Part shown: positions 16,067-24,731 of the stretch, in pieces | How the letters are laid out: each line of letters begins with the position of its first letter | Numbering within the stretch: position 1 is the first letter of the stretch | Assembly: GCA_024645305.1 (NCBI GenBank) | Contig: JAHEFU010000001.1 | Span: 6,809-43,941, forward strand | Direction: 5' to 3' | DNA from: Planctomycetales bacterium | GTDB lineage: Bacteria; 4484-113; JAFGCY01 | DNA length: 37,133 nucleotides | Made by a program: the position numbers and the translations under genes | The notes under the pieces: model-generated | Told to the model about the DNA's origin: nothing | What the model saw: only the letters and a program-made list of their open reading frames with translations | The model's database searches: none

Positions 16067-18313
16067 CTACCTCCAGATCGTAAAAGTACTGAGCCTGTCC
16101 TCCGGGGCAGGCTTTATACATATTTCTGCGTCACTGACCAGCCATCCGGCAATCTCCCCAGCGACATCGGCATCCACGGAAATCCAGCCGATTGACGCAT
16201 TCCCAGCCTGCTTTATCAGTGACAGCGCTGGATAATCCAGGCCTTTATCCCGGGACTCAACCACCAGCCAGGCATCCACCTCCTCGGACCAGGCATCCCG
16301 ATCATCGTGACCCAGGGCGGCTGGATCCCAGACCACTGCGGCATTGCGACCGGATAGCTGGCAGACCAGGCCGGCAATCCTGCCTTGCTCGGAGGGCAGG
16401 GCAATGAAGGGCAGTTCCCCTGGAGTGCTGGCTGCCAGGTCCTGCTGTGTTTCAGCGAGGCTTTCCAGTGGGTTGTCCTGCGGAATCCCATCCAGCCACA
16501 GGACCGTATCCAGCCGGCTGACGCCGCGGGCCTTCAGCGAGCTGATCAGGTTGTCGGCATTATGCCGCCTGCCCAGCCAGTAACTGCTGGCCAGCAGGTG
16601 GCGTCCCGCCCCTGGCACTTCAAGATATACAGCGAAGCTGCGCTCCAGCCGCAGCAGGCTCAGCTCAGGATGGGGCAATATCCAGCGCATGGCGATCCAG
16701 CCACTGAGCAGCCAGCCCAGCAGCAGGCAGACCGGCTGCAGGATGGCGAGCTGCCGGGCGGACAGCACTTCGCGGTTGCGGAAGCACTCGCCGGCCAGCA
16801 GCAACAGCAGGTAGAAGGCCAGCAGGAACCAGGCGGGTGGGCTGGTTACGGCAATGCTGGAGTAGGGCATGTCACTGAAGAGTGTTGCCAGCCGGTCCAG
16901 CAGCAGGCTGAACAGCATCACCAGCCAGTTCAGTGTCGGACCAATCAGCGGCAGCGCGGACAGCCCGAAGCTCGAGAGTGCCCCGCAGATCAGCAGGACC
17001 AGGGAGAGCGGTACTGCCAGCAGGTTGCTCAGCAGTCCGACAAGGGAGAACTGGTTGAAACTGGCGGCCAGCACCGGGGTCACGAACAGCTGGGCGCCGC
17101 CGGTTGTCAGCAGTCCATCCAGCAGGAAGCGCCGCCAGCCTCCGATGTGCATGATCAGCGGATGCAGTGTACCCATCATGTAGATCAGCCCGAATGTGGC
17201 GAGGAAGCTCAGCTGGAAGCCGGGGGTGAACAACTGCAGGGGCTGGGCCAGCAACAGCACGAGGCCTGCCTGGGACAGGGTTGACAGCCCGTCCACATTG
17301 CGCAGGAACAGTCGCCCGGCACACAGCAGCAGGCCCATGCACAGGGCCCGCACGATGCTCGTCTCATATCCGGTGATGCCGGCATAGATGGCAACGACGC
17401 TGATGGTGACCACGAACTGCAGGATGCTGATCAGCGTACCCCGGCTGTCAAAGCTGCGGGGGCTGCGCCACAGGGCCATGGCCAGCAGCAGGATCAGCAG
17501 GCTGACCTGGGTGCCGCTGGCAACGAGTATATGCGTCAGTCCGGCGCGCCGGAAGCGCTCCTGCAGTTCATCGTCCAGGTCCGTGATCTTGTCCCCGTAG
17601 ACCACGCTGACTGCCAGGTCCCGCAGATCCTCCGGCAGCCCCGCTGTCAGGCTGTCCATCAGCCGGCTGCGCAGCACTGTCAGCCAGGCCAGCCTGCGGC
17701 TGCCGCTGGCATCCTGGATATCCAGGAACCGGGGCGATGGCAGGTAGCAGGTCACGATGGTGCCACGCTGAAGCAGGTAGGCCCGGTAGTTGAACTGTCC
17801 GCGGTTGCGGGGTGCGCTGACCTCCTCCAGTGCACCGTGGAAGCGGATGCGGTCTCCGGGATTCAGGACGAAACCGGGTTCGCACTGCAGGTAGAACTGG
17901 CAGCGCCCAAGGCTCTTCCCGGCGGGGCTGCCCGGCAAACCGCTGAGGCTGGCCAGGAAGCGCAGGTGTCCGCGCTGGTACTTCGGCAGGCTGGCCACGA
18001 CTGCGCTTCCATCCACGCTGTCATCACTGCAGTACTCCAAGAGCGGGGCTGAGGTCACCTCATGTATCGCCACGTTGCAGTAGAGGAAGCCGGAACAGAT
18101 GATTGCCAGGCCGGCCGGCAGCGTAGCCAGCAGGGAATGGGAGCGTTGCCACAGATAGTGCAGTCCCAGCAGGCCGAGAAGTACTCCCAGCGCGGGAAAG
18201 AGGATCCGGCCGGGCAGCCCATGCGGCATGATCAGCTGGGCGCCGAGGGCGATCCCCAGGGCATAAAGCAGCAGTATCTGCAGGTAGATTCTTTCTTTCA
18301 GGAATCCCAGCAC
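16067..18313 (-). CDS. ComEC/Rec2-like DNA-uptake membrane protein with degenerate C-terminal domain
   Basis: 748 residues. N-terminal membrane segments and an OB-like domain (about 60-200) precede the competence domain: GDKITDLDDELQERFRRAGLTHILVASGTQVSL is the characteristic ComEC block, followed by ITGYETSIVRALCMG and PGFQLSFLATFGLIYM. ComEC forms the inner-membrane channel for single-stranded DNA in natural transformation. The C-terminal region resembles the metallo-beta-lactamase-like nuclease domain, but the segment LDTVLWLDGIPQDNPLESLAE occupies the place of the usual HxHxDH-containing motif, so metal ligands are lost. Start GTG 18313 with GGAGA 5 bases upstream. Divergent from the nucleosidase gene. 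Confidence 0.88.
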   Translation of the reverse strand: MLGFLKERIYLQILLLYALGIALGAQLIMPHGLPGRILFPALGVLLGLLGLHYLWQRSHSLLATLPAGLAIICSGFLYCNVAIHEVTSAPLLEYCSDDSVDGSAVVASLPKYQRGHLRFLASLSGLPGSPAGKSLGRCQFYLQCEPGFVLNPGDRIRFHGALEEVSAPRNRGQFNYRAYLLQRGTIVTCYLPSPRFLDIQDASGSRRLAWLTVLRSRLMDSLTAGLPEDLRDLAVSVVYGDKITDLDDELQERFRRAGLTHILVASGTQVSLLILLLAMALWRSPRSFDSRGTLISILQFVVTISVVAIYAGITGYETSIVRALCMGLLLCAGRLFLRNVDGLSTLSQAGLVLLLAQPLQLFTPGFQLSFLATFGLIYMMGTLHPLIMHIGGWRRFLLDGLLTTGGAQLFVTPVLAASFNQFSLVGLLSNLLAVPLSLVLLICGALSSFGLSALPLIGPTLNWLVMLFSLLLDRLATLFSDMPYSSIAVTSPPAWFLLAFYLLLLLAGECFRNREVLSARQLAILQPVCLLLGWLLSGWIAMRWILPHPELSLLRLERSFAVYLEVPGAGRHLLASSYWLGRRHNADNLISSLKARGVSRLDTVLWLDGIPQDNPLESLAETQQDLAASTPGELPFIALPSEQGRIAGLVCQLSGRNAAVVWDPAALGHDDRDAWSEEVDAWLVVESRDKGLDYPALSLIKQAGNASIGWISVDADVAGEIAGWLVSDAEICIKPAPEDRLSTFTIWR
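16092..16116 (+). terminator. Weak hairpin after rpsT, within the end of comEC
   Basis: Stem 16092-16100 with 16105-16113 (one G-T pair), loop 16101-16104, then TTA rather than a T-run. It overlaps the 3' coding end of the convergent comEC-like gene, so termination is uncertain. Confidence 0.3.
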
Positions 18314-18347
18314 GGCGCTCTCCGGCGGCCCGCCAGCCGGCGGACCC

Positions 18348-18353
18348 TATACT
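18348..18353 (+). promoter_or_regulatory. Candidate -10 element of the nucleosidase gene
   Basis: TATACT with 16 bases to ATG 18370, implying a leader of about 10 bases without a Shine-Dalgarno site. No clear -35. Confidence 0.4.
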
Positions 18354-18369
18354 GGCCAGAGCATATGCC

Positions 18370-19047
18370 ATGTCCGAACCATCTGTAAACAGTCTGCTGC
18401 TGGTTGCTATGCAGGAAGAGGCCCGGCCCCTGCTGGAAAGGCTGGGGGACCGTGTCCGGCTGATTGATTCCCGCGGCTACCGCTCCGTGCATCGCTGCGG
18501 TACCACCGTGATTGCTGTCAGTGGAATCGGTGGACATAACATGTCCGCAGCAGCGTCATCCCTGCTCAGCTGCTTCCCAAATGTGAAGTCCGTTGCCAAC
18601 TTCGGCTCTGCCGGAGCATACCCCGGGGCCGGGCTGCCAGGCGGCAGCATCCGCTGTGTGTCCAGGGTGTGCAAATGGGATCTGCACCTGCCCCTGGCGG
18701 AGTTTGATCAGCACTTCACTGCTCTTGAGATTGCTACGGAACACTGTCTGGCAGCCGGGCTGGATGCCGCCAGCTGCAACAGCGGCTGCAGTTTCAGCAC
18801 TGCAGAGGATCGTCTGCGGCCGGGATTCCCGCAGGCTCAGCTGGAGGACATGGAACTCTACAGCCTGGCTGCCCTGTGCCAGGCCCATGAACTTCCGCTG
18901 TGGTCGCTCAAGTTCGTCAGCAACCAGGTGGGTGAAACTGCGGTGGACGAATTCAATGCGGGATTCCACTCGAACCTGGAAACGGCGACGGATGTGCTGG
19001 AGGGCCTGCTTGGCAACTGGAGCCAGGCCCTGTCAGGGCATGGATAA
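18370..19047 (+). CDS. MTA/SAH-nucleosidase-family protein, futalosine-hydrolase-like
   Basis: 225 residues of the PNP/UDP nucleosidase fold: AMQEEARPLLERL at the start, SGIGGHNMSAAAS (phosphate/ribose-binding-type loop), NFGSAGA, and the purine-binding region ELPLWSLKFVSNQVGETA. In MTA/SAH nucleosidase the general acid is an Asp in an SD motif; here it is SN. As I recall, SN followed by xVG is the pattern of futalosine hydrolases (MqnB), the enzyme removing hypoxanthine from futalosine in menaquinone synthesis. No other mqn genes are visible nearby, so the assignment is an inference. It converges with the hydrolase gene (8-base gap). Start ATG 18370 follows TATACT. Confidence 0.65.
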   Translation: MSEPSVNSLLLVAMQEEARPLLERLGDRVRLIDSRGYRSVHRCGTTVIAVSGIGGHNMSAAASSLLSCFPNVKSVANFGSAGAYPGAGLPGGSIRCVSRVCKWDLHLPLAEFDQHFTALEIATEHCLAAGLDAASCNSGCSFSTAEDRLRPGFPQAQLEDMELYSLAALCQAHELPLWSLKFVSNQVGETAVDEFNAGFHSNLETATDVLEGLLGNWSQALSGHG

Positions 19048-19055
19048 CCCAGTGA

Positions 19056-19841
19056 TCAACGGCGGGGAGCCAGGTAGTTCAACAGCCAGCCTGACACGAT
19101 CGTGTCATCGAGACCCTCATATGACTCCAGCAGGTCCGTTCCGTGGGAGCGGCCTGCAAACACCCGCAGGCTGACCGGATCAGCCTTCAGCGCCAGCTTC
19201 TCCAGGGCCAGGCTGCTTTGCCAGGAGTATTCGTCCTGCTTTGCGCAGATGAGGTACAGCGGCCGCCGCCCCAGGGCATCAAGATACTCCGCCGGTACCA
19301 GGCCCTTGTAATCCTGCCCCGCTGACAGGGCCACCACTGTCCGCACACGCAGGTCCTGGGATGCGTACATGATTGCCAGGTTGGCCCCGATGCTGGCCCC
19401 GATGATGCCCACGCGCTCAGCATCCACCTCCAGCTGCCTGCCGAGGAACTCGTGTGCCGCCTGCACGTCATTCAGCATGGCCTGGAAGTCGGATTCCTTC
19501 AGTGCCTTGTAGCCGTCATTGCGCCCCTGTGGGTCCAGCGTCTCACCATGCCCCCTGAAGTCAATGGCAATAACGGCATAGCCTTCCACTACCAGCTTGC
19601 CGGCAAGCTTAGTGAAAGCGGACTTGTCGCTGCCGAACATATGCAGCAGGATCAGGGCCGGAGCTTCCGTGGTCCGCGGTCTGAAATACCAGCCGGATAC
19701 CGCATAGTCATCCGTGGTTGTCAGTGTGACAGCCACTGCTCCCTTGGGGGGTTCGGCTGCGGCGGCGTGCCTGCCGGGAATTGCCAGGCAGAGAATTGCC
19801 AGCAGCGCGCTCAGCAGGAATCTGTGTTGCATAGTGCTCAT
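19056..19841 (-). CDS. Exported alpha/beta hydrolase (dienelactone-hydrolase-like)
   Basis: 261 residues. Signal peptide (hydrophobic 7-20, AAAAEP). Alpha/beta-hydrolase motifs: oxyanion-type LLHMFGSDKSAF, IDFRGHGETLD, nucleophile elbow GASIGAN (Ser), acid region CAKQDEY and histidine in RSHGTDLL. It should be a periplasmic esterase/lactonase-like enzyme with unknown substrate. The ATG overlaps the TGA of alaS by 4 bases (ATGA), so translation is probably coupled and the two share a message. A second ATG three codons further would also serve; no choice is forced. Confidence 0.85.
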   Translation of the reverse strand: MSTMQHRFLLSALLAILCLAIPGRHAAAAEPPKGAVAVTLTTTDDYAVSGWYFRPRTTEAPALILLHMFGSDKSAFTKLAGKLVVEGYAVIAIDFRGHGETLDPQGRNDGYKALKESDFQAMLNDVQAAHEFLGRQLEVDAERVGIIGASIGANLAIMYASQDLRVRTVVALSAGQDYKGLVPAEYLDALGRRPLYLICAKQDEYSWQSSLALEKLALKADPVSLRVFAGRSHGTDLLESYEGLDDTIVSGWLLNYLAPRR

Positions 19842-22609
19842 TTTGCCAGGGTCGCCTCGATCATTTCCCTGACCTTTGCGGCGGATTCCGTGTTCATGCT
19901 GCCGTCCTTGCCCCCCGCTTCCGCGAACTCCGGACGACCTCCGCCACCACCCTTGCAGAGTTTTGCCGCTTCGCGGATCAGCTCGGATGCCTTCAGTCCG
20001 GTGGCCAGCGCTTCCGGGGACAGCTTGCAGACGAGGACAGCCTTGCCTTCGACATTTCCGGCAAGGAAGACGACGTAGCTGTCCTTCCAGTGCTGGCCGG
20101 CAAGTCGCTCGACGAGGAACTTGACATCCTCGCGCTGGCCCAGTTCCACCGCCTGTACGAGCACATGCAGCCCGCCGAGTTCCTCGGCCTGCTGTGCCAG
20201 CTCCTCAACCATGCCGCCGACTTCCAGTTCCCGCCTGGCCTCCACCGCCGCCTGGCGCGCTTCCCGGGCGGCCTGCTCAGTCTCGCTGATTCGGGAGAGC
20301 AGATCCTCGCGCCACTGGATTGCCCGGCTGGCATATTCCTGCATGTCATTCATCCCGGTCGGGATGGGAAGCGGGACCTTGTAATGCAGCCCCAGGCCAT
20401 CCGCTGCTTCCCGCGCCGCGTTGGCAAACTCCAGGGCCTTGAATCCGGTCAGGGCGTAGATCCGGCGGATGCCGGACTGCACGCTTTCCTCCTTGACGAT
20501 CACGAAACGGCAGGCCATGCTCGTGCGCTCGAGGTGCGTTCCGCCGCACAGTTCACGGCTGACCCAGCCGTCAATGCTGTCCTCCTCGCCCTCACCGATA
20601 CTGACAACACGGACCTCATTCCCGTACTTCTCGTCAAACACCGCCGTGACGCCCATCTCCTTGGCCTTGGCCAGCGGCATGCTGTCGTAGCGCACCGGGT
20701 TGTCCTCGATGATCCAGCGGTTGACCAGTTCCTCGATTGCCAGTAGCTCCTCACGCGTAGTGGCCTGGAAGTGGCTGAAGTCAAAGCGGATCTCATCCTC
20801 ACTGAGCTGCGAGCCGGCCTGGCTTACGTGTCCGCCCAGCACCTGCTTGAGCGCTTCCAGCATCAGGTGGTTGGTCGTATGTGGCCGCTTCAGGGCATCG
20901 CGGCGCACAGTGTTGACAGCCAGGATCACCCGGCTGCCTTCCTCAATCCCCGGTTCGCCAAGCACCACATGCACTCCGCGTGTGCCGATGGCCTGCATCG
21001 GATAGTTCTGTCCGTCCAGCGGCAACCATCCCGTGTCGTCCGGCTGTCCGCCGGCTGCACTGTAGAAGGGAGTTGCATCACTCACCATCCGCACTCCCGG
21101 CACGGGATCACCTTCCTTGGGACTGCCAGGGGCGATCAGCGGCGCGATCCCGCGGATGTCCGGCAGGGCTTCAACACTGCGCACTGACACTTCCGCGCTC
21201 GTTTCCAGGTAGCCGAGGAACCGCACTTCCAGGGCAGTTTCCTCCTGCCGGCCCATGTCTCCCTCGAATTTGCCGGCCGCCCTGGCGCGTTCGCGTTGCG
21301 CATCCATCTCCTCGTTGAATCCCACCTCATCCAGGCTGACATTCTCCAGTTCACAGAGATCACGGGTCACCTCGAAGGGGAAGCCATAGGTATCGTATAT
21401 CTCAAAGGCAAACCGGCCACTGAGGCTCTCGCCCTTGGCTCCGGCCTGCTGTATGCGTTCCATCACCTCATCAAAACTGCGGTTCATCACACCGAAGAAC
21501 TGCTCTTCCTCCTTGTTGATCCAGGGCTCAATCAGCCTTTCACGGTTCTTGCGCAGGTCCACGTAGTGGTTGCCAAGTTTGCTGATCACCAGGTCACTGA
21601 GCTGCATGATGAAGGGTTCCCGCACGCCGAGGATGAAGGCCTGCGATATGATGCGGCGGATCAGCTTGCGCAGCACGTAGTTGCGTCCGTTGTTGCCTGG
21701 ATTGACACCGTCCGCGAGCAGGACAGTGGCTGTGCGGATATGGTCGGCCGCCAGCCAGTAGGGGTTGAAGCCCCGGGCACCCAGCTCGAACAGCTCTTCA
21801 TCCGAGGGATTGCGCTTCGTGGCCTTGTTGACAACCTCCGCAAAGCCGCTGATCAGGTAGTCCATGCAGTCAGTGCGGTAGACCGTGCGCACATCCTGCT
21901 TGACCATGCTGAAGCGCTCCAGCCCGCCGCCGTAGTCCACATTGCGGCTGGGCAGTTCACTGTCAGACCCGTCCTGGGCACGCTGGTACTGCATGAATAC
22001 GTCGTTGCCGATTTCCACGATCCGGCCGCTTTCACTGAGCCGGATGAAGCTCTCGCGATCGATGGGCTGCCCGTCCGGGGCGAAGTCCCAGAAGTACTCC
22101 GTGTCGTAGCCCCAGGGTCCGGTATCGCCGGCTGCCCAGCGGTTGTCGGCGTCGCCCAGTGCGAACAGGCGTTCCTCGGGCCAGCCCAGCTCCTTCAGCC
22201 ACAACCGGCGGGTTTCCTCATCCTGCTCGTGGTGTGTGATGTAGAGCCGCGAGGTATCGAGGTTCAGCCAGTCGCTGCTGCTCATCCATTCCAGGGTGTA
22301 GCGCATCGCCTCAGCCTTGAAATAGGCGCCGAAGCTGAACTTGCCGAGCATCTCAAAGAACGTATTGTGCCGGTTGGTCTTGCCCACCTGTTCGATATCA
22401 ATCGTGCGCACACACTTCTGTGAATTCATCGCTGTGCTGGCCGGCGGTTTTTCCTGGCCCATGAAGTAGCGCTTGAGCGGTGCCATGCCTGCATTGATGA
22501 GCAGCAGGCTGGGGTCGGCCACCGGAACCACCGATGCACTCGGCAGTTCGGTATGGCCCTGCTGGCGGTAATATTCGAGGAAACTTTCACGTATCTCGTT
22601 GGAGAGCAT
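19838..22609 (-). CDS. alaS: Alanyl-tRNA synthetase
   Basis: 923 residues, slightly longer than E. coli AlaRS. Charges tRNA-Ala and edits mischarged Ser/Gly. Domains in order: class II catalytic core (residues about 1-260: NEIRESFLEYY, QKCVRTIDIEQVGKTNRHNTFFEMLGKFSFG, GDTGPWGYDTEYFWD), tRNA-recognition helices, editing domain with zinc/editing motifs HTTNH and CGGTH, and the C-terminal DHHA1/C-Ala region with CKGGGGGRPEFAEAGG. The ATG 22609 was chosen because the protein then begins as the family does; a much longer frame (to 23005) runs antisense through lpxB. It lies 9 bases after a TATAAT. The stop overlaps the downstream hydrolase start. Confidence 0.97.
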   Translation of the reverse strand: MLSNEIRESFLEYYRQQGHTELPSASVVPVADPSLLLINAGMAPLKRYFMGQEKPPASTAMNSQKCVRTIDIEQVGKTNRHNTFFEMLGKFSFGAYFKAEAMRYTLEWMSSSDWLNLDTSRLYITHHEQDEETRRLWLKELGWPEERLFALGDADNRWAAGDTGPWGYDTEYFWDFAPDGQPIDRESFIRLSESGRIVEIGNDVFMQYQRAQDGSDSELPSRNVDYGGGLERFSMVKQDVRTVYRTDCMDYLISGFAEVVNKATKRNPSDEELFELGARGFNPYWLAADHIRTATVLLADGVNPGNNGRNYVLRKLIRRIISQAFILGVREPFIMQLSDLVISKLGNHYVDLRKNRERLIEPWINKEEEQFFGVMNRSFDEVMERIQQAGAKGESLSGRFAFEIYDTYGFPFEVTRDLCELENVSLDEVGFNEEMDAQRERARAAGKFEGDMGRQEETALEVRFLGYLETSAEVSVRSVEALPDIRGIAPLIAPGSPKEGDPVPGVRMVSDATPFYSAAGGQPDDTGWLPLDGQNYPMQAIGTRGVHVVLGEPGIEEGSRVILAVNTVRRDALKRPHTTNHLMLEALKQVLGGHVSQAGSQLSEDEIRFDFSHFQATTREELLAIEELVNRWIIEDNPVRYDSMPLAKAKEMGVTAVFDEKYGNEVRVVSIGEGEEDSIDGWVSRELCGGTHLERTSMACRFVIVKEESVQSGIRRIYALTGFKALEFANAAREAADGLGLHYKVPLPIPTGMNDMQEYASRAIQWREDLLSRISETEQAAREARQAAVEARRELEVGGMVEELAQQAEELGGLHVLVQAVELGQREDVKFLVERLAGQHWKDSYVVFLAGNVEGKAVLVCKLSPEALATGLKASELIREAAKLCKGGGGGRPEFAEAGGKDGSMNTESAAKVREMIEATLAK

Positions 22610-22618
22610 AAGGCCGAT

Positions 22619-22624
22619 ATTATA
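22619..22624 (-). promoter_or_regulatory. Candidate -10 element of alaS
   Basis: TATAAT on the minus strand ends 9 bases before ATG 22609, giving a leader of about 3 bases and no Shine-Dalgarno. Confidence 0.55.
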
Positions 22625-22712
22625 CGGTGCTACGGCCCCAACGGCATCCCTCAGGCTCCATGAGAGGTAATCAGTGCGGCAGCGCAATACCGGCTGATGC
22701 CTTGCTCTGCCA

Positions 22713-22718
22713 TATAAT
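22713..22718 (+). promoter_or_regulatory. Candidate -10 element, leaderless start of lpxB
   Basis: TATAAT ends 6 bases before GTG 22725, so the predicted +1 is the G of the start codon. No Shine-Dalgarno and no clear -35. Confidence 0.55.
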
Positions 22719-22724
22719 CGCTGC

Positions 22725-23975
22725 GTGTCCACTGCAGGCCCAGCCAGCGCCCCGCGCATCTTCATATCCACCGGTGAGCTTTCCGGGGAGATGCATGCCG
22801 CACACCTGCTGGATAAGCTGCAGCAGCTGCGGGCCCAGGATGGCCTGCCGGCAGCGGTCTGCCGCGGCAATGGATCCAGCCGGATGCAGGCCGCAGGGGT
22901 GGAGCTGCTGCGTGACGTCGCCACCTGGAGCGAAATGGGCATCATCCGCAACATGTTCAAGGCCCGCTTCTTCTCGCGCATCCTGCAGGAGACGGTCCGC
23001 CACATCCTGGCGGGAGACTATGACTTGGTGGTGCTGGTTGACAACCGCTTCCTCAACCTGAACCTGGCGCGGATCCTGCGCGAGCGTGGATACACAGGCC
23101 GGATTGCCTACTACGTGGCCCCGGTCCGCTGGGAGAGCCTGTATGACCCTGCTGAACTGCAGCGCAGCCTGCGCAATCCGCGCTTCGCGATGATCAAGCG
23201 CTACTGCGACCTGGCAATCCCGATCTATCCCGTCAGTCTGGATACGTTTGAGCAGCTGGGAATTCCACATGTCTACCCGGGGCATCCCCTGTGTGAGCTG
23301 GCCAGGCCCAAACTCAGCGATGCTGAATTCCAGCAACTGCTCGGACTGGACAGTACGCGGATGCAGAACACGCAGATCGTGGGAATCATGCCCGGCAGCA
23401 GGCGCGGGGAGATCAGCGACATTGCCCCTGAGATCTTCCGCGCGGTGGTTCTTCTGCAGGCAGCCAGTCAGAGCGTGCCTGACGGGCCGCGCATCATTGC
23501 CGTGGCTCCCGTGGCTCACCCCGAGCTGCGTGAAGCCACCCTGCGGGCGGCCGCAAACAGTGGGCTGGAAGAACTCGTACTCTTGGATTCAGAGTTCCGC
23601 TATGACATGATGGCCCGTGCTGCGCTGATGATTGTCAAGAGTGGCACGGGGCTGCATGAATGCATGATCATGGGAACCCCCGCCGTGATGTGCTACCGCT
23701 TTCATCCAGTGCTGGCCTGGATTGGCCGGAACATCATGCGCTTCTCGATGCCGTACTACGGATTCCCCAACCTGCTGGCCAACCGGGCCGTTGTGCCGGA
23801 ACTGATCCAGGAGGACTGCCGGCACGACAGGATCGCCGAAGTGGCCGGACGCCTGCTGTTTGATGAATCAGAGCGGGAAACGATGTTGCATGATTTTGCA
23901 GCCCTGCGGGAAAGGGTCTGCCTGCCAGATCCACTGGGTACCGCTGCCCGCGCAATCCAGGCATTGCTGCTGTAA
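22725..23975 (+). CDS. lpxB: Lipid-A-disaccharide synthase
   Basis: 416 residues. Joins UDP-2,3-diacylglucosamine and lipid X to form the disaccharide of lipid A, on the inner face of the inner membrane. Family blocks: STGELSGEMHAAHL (normally GExSGD, here SGE), DLVVLVDNRFLNLNLAR, YYVAPVRWES, PHVYPGHPLCEL, the GT-B nucleotide site IMPGSRRGEI, IVKSGTGLHECMIMGTPAVMCYR and PNLLANRAVVPELIQEDC. The order and length fit LpxB (GT19). It is good evidence for an LPS-bearing outer membrane. GTG start with leaderless-type promoter. Five bases to the convergent lipoprotein gene. Confidence 0.92.
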   Translation: MSTAGPASAPRIFISTGELSGEMHAAHLLDKLQQLRAQDGLPAAVCRGNGSSRMQAAGVELLRDVATWSEMGIIRNMFKARFFSRILQETVRHILAGDYDLVVLVDNRFLNLNLARILRERGYTGRIAYYVAPVRWESLYDPAELQRSLRNPRFAMIKRYCDLAIPIYPVSLDTFEQLGIPHVYPGHPLCELARPKLSDAEFQQLLGLDSTRMQNTQIVGIMPGSRRGEISDIAPEIFRAVVLLQAASQSVPDGPRIIAVAPVAHPELREATLRAAANSGLEELVLLDSEFRYDMMARAALMIVKSGTGLHECMIMGTPAVMCYRFHPVLAWIGRNIMRFSMPYYGFPNLLANRAVVPELIQEDCRHDRIAEVAGRLLFDESERETMLHDFAALRERVCLPDPLGTAARAIQALLL

Positions 23976-23980
23976 CGCGA

Positions 23981-24622
23981 TCAGTAGATCTTCACTTCCT
24001 TCTTCTTCTCCTCAGCCAGTGACTCACCAAGGGACTTGCCTGTCTGCACTGCAATGGAGTAACAGACAGCAGTACCCAGTGACTCATCCATTTCGAAGAC
24101 GGCCGTGATCCGCAGGCGGTTGCCCTCCAGCGATTGATGGTCCCAGATCAGTGAATCACTGCGCTCGGATGTCGGCGGCCCGAGCTTCTCCACGAAATCA
24201 GTCTTGAGCGAACCGATAGTGCAGCCAGCGGCGGGCTTGAGCAGGAATGGAGGATCGAAAACCACTTCATCCTCCGACTGTGCAAGCTTGCGGATGCACA
24301 TCATCCAGATCAGTTCGTCATCGCTCGAGATGCTCAGCCGCAACTGGCTGTCCTTGAGTCCGTGGGCATCCGTCTGCTCGGGCAGCCAGATAAGGTCGGT
24401 GGACAGCTTGTTGCGGGCTTCAATTTCGTATTGCGGCTCGGAAAGAACGCTTTCAACACTTTCACGGCTCATGCCCAGCGTGACCCCGAGACCCCAGTTG
24501 CTGCCCAGCAGATCAAGATATTCATCCGATTCCTCAGCTTGCTTCCTGCATGATGCGGACGTTAAGATCAGCCCTGCCATGATCAGGGTTGCTGCAATTC
24601 TAAAGATTGCCCGGTGGCTCAT
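23981..24622 (-). CDS. Probable lipoprotein of unknown function
   Basis: 213 residues, not recognised. Hydrophobic segment (9-20) followed by TSASC (Cys25), a weak lipobox with Ser rather than Leu at -3. Charged and rather hydrophilic afterwards, with a GVTLGMSRESVESVL-type helix and a predicted beta region (EMDESLGTAVCYSIAVQT), which could be an SmpA/BamE-like fold (the phrase GMSRESVESVLGEP resembles its conserved part). That resemblance is suggestive only. The ATG has AGGAGGG 8 bases upstream. It is convergent to lpxB. Confidence 0.7.
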   Translation of the reverse strand: MSHRAIFRIAATLIMAGLILTSASCRKQAEESDEYLDLLGSNWGLGVTLGMSRESVESVLSEPQYEIEARNKLSTDLIWLPEQTDAHGLKDSQLRLSISSDDELIWMMCIRKLAQSEDEVVFDPPFLLKPAAGCTIGSLKTDFVEKLGPPTSERSDSLIWDHQSLEGNRLRITAVFEMDESLGTAVCYSIAVQTGKSLGESLAEEKKKEVKIY

Positions 24623-24692
24623 CAGCCTTCCCTCCTAACTCGAAATGAATAGTCTAGCAGTCCGGTCAGCCGGGAAGGGCCGGGGACAGTGC

Positions 24693-24698
24693 TAAGAT
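24693..24698 (+). promoter_or_regulatory. Possible -10 element of the malate dehydrogenase gene
   Basis: TAAGAT, 33 bases before the ATG, with no recognisable -35; GAGGTGA lies 5 bases before the ATG. Weak. Confidence 0.3.
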
Positions 24699-24731
24699 TT
24701 AGCCCGTTCAATCATCCCTTTGAGGTGAAAC

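Noticed and set aside
16385..17284. A Gln-rich open frame of 299 residues opposite the comEC-like gene
   Set aside because: Its Gln runs are the complement of Leu (CTG) codons of the membrane protein; no independent support.
21296..22423. A 375-residue open frame opposite alaS
   Set aside because: Antisense to clearly conserved AlaRS motifs; composition (Ala/His/Val-rich) is a shadow effect.
22610..23005. A 132-residue N-terminal extension of alaS
   Set aside because: It runs antisense through the lpxB start and has no AlaRS similarity; the TATAAT at 22619-22624 lies inside it.
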